Source of the DNA: Clostridiales bacterium
GTDB taxonomy: Bacteria; Bacillota; Clostridia; Lachnospirales; Lachnospiraceae
Assembly (NCBI GenBank): GCA_021203115.1
Contig: JAJQBV010000072.1
Span: 1-6,844, forward strand
Direction: 5' to 3'
DNA length: 6,844 bases
Part shown: positions 5,950-6,844 of the stretch, piece after piece
Layout: each line of letters starts with the position of its first letter
How positions within the stretch are numbered: the first letter of the stretch is position 1
The notes under the pieces: generated by a model
Databases searched by the model: none
Told to the model about the DNA's origin: nothing
Seen by the model: the letters and a program-made list of their open reading frames with translations, nothing else
Position numbers and translations under genes: made by a program

Positions 5950-6844
5950 TCATATACAGTAAGTACCTTCCAGATAGTTCACAAATTGCTGTGCTGTCCG
6001 ACCCGAAATTCCGCCGTGGGAGAGCTCCCACTTGTTGGCCTCGCTCTTCAGCTCTTCGTCGGAGAGGGTGATCCCCGCACGCCGCGCCAGCTCGATGACG
6101 ATGTCAAAGTATTCCTTCTGACTCGGCTTTGAGTAGTTGATCGTGACGCCGAAGCGGTTGACCAGCGACAGCTTCTCCTGCATCGTGTCGGAGCGGTGAA
6201 GGCCGTTCTCCTGCTCCATATCATTGCGATCGTTCCAGGTCTCCCGGATCAGATGGCGGCGGTTAGAGGTTGCGTAGATCAGCACGTTGTCCGGCTTGGT
6301 CTCCACGCCGCCCTCAATGACCGCCTTCAGGAATTTGTACTCGATCTCAAACTCCTCGAAAGAAAGGTCATCCATGTAGATGATAAATTTGTAATTCCTG
6401 TTTTTGACCGCAGCGATGACATTGGAGAGATCCTGGAACTGATGCTTGTAGATCTCGATCATCCGCAGGCCGTCCGGATAAAACTCGTTGACGATCGCCT
6501 TGATGCTCGTGGATTTCCCGGTGCCGCTGTCCCCGAACAGCAGGACATTGTTCGCCTTCCGTCCCTCCACGAACGCCACGGTATTGTCCACCAGCTTTTT
6601 CTTCTGAATCTCGTAGCCGACGAGGTCGTCCAGCATAACCTTCTCCATATTGTTAATCGGAAGAAAGGTGAGATTTTCCTCACCGCTGCCGGAGATTCGG
6701 AATGCCTTATTGAGTCCGAACATCCCCACGCCGTAATCCCGGTAAAAACCGGTCACCGCGTCGAAGAAATCCTTCTCATCCGCCGCATCCTCCAGCTTCG
6801 CGGAGAGCGCCTGCACCTTCTCGCTGACATTGCGGTTGCACATC
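5950..6844 (-). CDS. DUF815 family P-loop ATPase (5' end outside window)
   Basis: The visible 297 codons are the C-terminal part of an AAA-type ATPase of the DUF815 family (Pfam PF05673), whose function is unknown. Numbered from the first visible Met, it has Walker [10 protein letters not shown] (104-112), Walker [11 protein letters not shown] (153-162), a sensor-1-like segment [10 protein letters not shown] (188-197), an NRFG box (229-232) that may hold the arginine finger, and a C-terminal SGRTAQQF segment (280-287). Full-length members are, as I recall, around 400 residues or more, so about 100 or more N-terminal residues and the true start lie beyond 6844. The ATG at 6843 is simply the first in frame. 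The stop is TGA at 5950-5952. The 47-nt gap to the metallohydrolase suggests a shared transcript. Confidence 0.9.
   Translation of the reverse strand, partial: MCNRNVSEKVQALSAKLEDAADEKDFFDAVTGFYRDYGVGMFGLNKAFRISGSGEENLTFLPINNMEKVMLDDLVGYEIQKKKLVDNTVAFVEGRKANNVLLFGDSGTGKSTSIKAIVNEFYPDGLRMIEIYKHQFQDLSNVIAAVKNRNYKFIIYMDDLSFEEFEIEYKFLKAVIEGGVETKPDNVLIYATSNRRHLIRETWNDRNDMEQENGLHRSDTMQEKLSLVNRFGVTINYSKPSQKEYFDIVIELARRAGITLSDEELKSEANKWELSHGGISGRTAQQFVNYLEGTYCI

Noticed and set aside
4772..5962. A 396-codon open frame on the plus strand opposite the metallohydrolase
   Set aside because: Its composition is that of a reverse-strand shadow, it shows no domain, and it lies over a gene with clear catalytic motifs and a good ribosome binding site.
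5903..6031. A 43-codon N-terminal extension of the metallohydrolase
   Set aside because: It would overlap the DUF815 gene by about 80 nt and has no family resemblance, while the ATG at 5902 has a near-perfect Shine-Dalgarno site and the expected N-terminus.
1..6844. CRISPR arrays, insertion sequences, phage genes, tRNA or rRNA genes
   Set aside because: I saw no direct-repeat arrays, transposase motifs, terminal inverted repeats or structural RNA sequences. The five genes account for almost all of the window.

Overview
The window is a stretch of bacterial chromosome with five genes, all on the minus strand, so transcription runs from high to low coordinates. The coding DNA looks GC-rich and the short intergenic stretches are AT-rich. 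Purine-rich Shine-Dalgarno sites, a clostridial-type methylglyoxal synthase relative and a DUF815 ATPase beside a beta-CASP metallohydrolase suggest a Gram-positive anaerobe of the Clostridia, possibly Lachnospiraceae. That placement rests on recalled family resemblance, not a search.

Layout in transcription order. (1) 6844-5950: the C-terminal part of a DUF815 P-loop ATPase whose start lies outside the window. (2) 5902-4304: a 532-residue metallo-beta-lactamase/beta-CASP/RMMBL protein, likely an RNA-processing nuclease. It sits 47 nt downstream of the ATPase, and a perfect 9-bp hairpin lies just before its ribosome binding site. (3) 4153-3758: a methylglyoxal synthase-fold protein with its own possible promoter, closed by a strong intrinsic terminator at 3678-3724. 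(4) 3608-1806 and (5) 1809-61: two half-transporters of an ABC exporter, overlapping by 4 nt (ATGA) and clearly translated as a pair.

The ABC pair reads as a heterodimer with one catalytic and one degenerate ATP site. The first protein has Asp in place of the catalytic Glu and Gln in place of the H-loop His. The second has both catalytic residues but an altered signature (LSQGQ). These changes fall in the same composite site.

No CRISPR array, insertion sequence, tRNA, rRNA or obvious new multi-gene system is present. The most interesting item is the MgsA-like protein. It keeps the phosphate-binding ATGTTG loop but has lost the residues equivalent to E. coli Asp71, His98 and Asp101, so it may be a non-catalytic ligand-binding protein. 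Secondary points are the hairpin ahead of the nuclease gene and the odd leader of the ABC operon, which lacks a well-spaced Shine-Dalgarno site.
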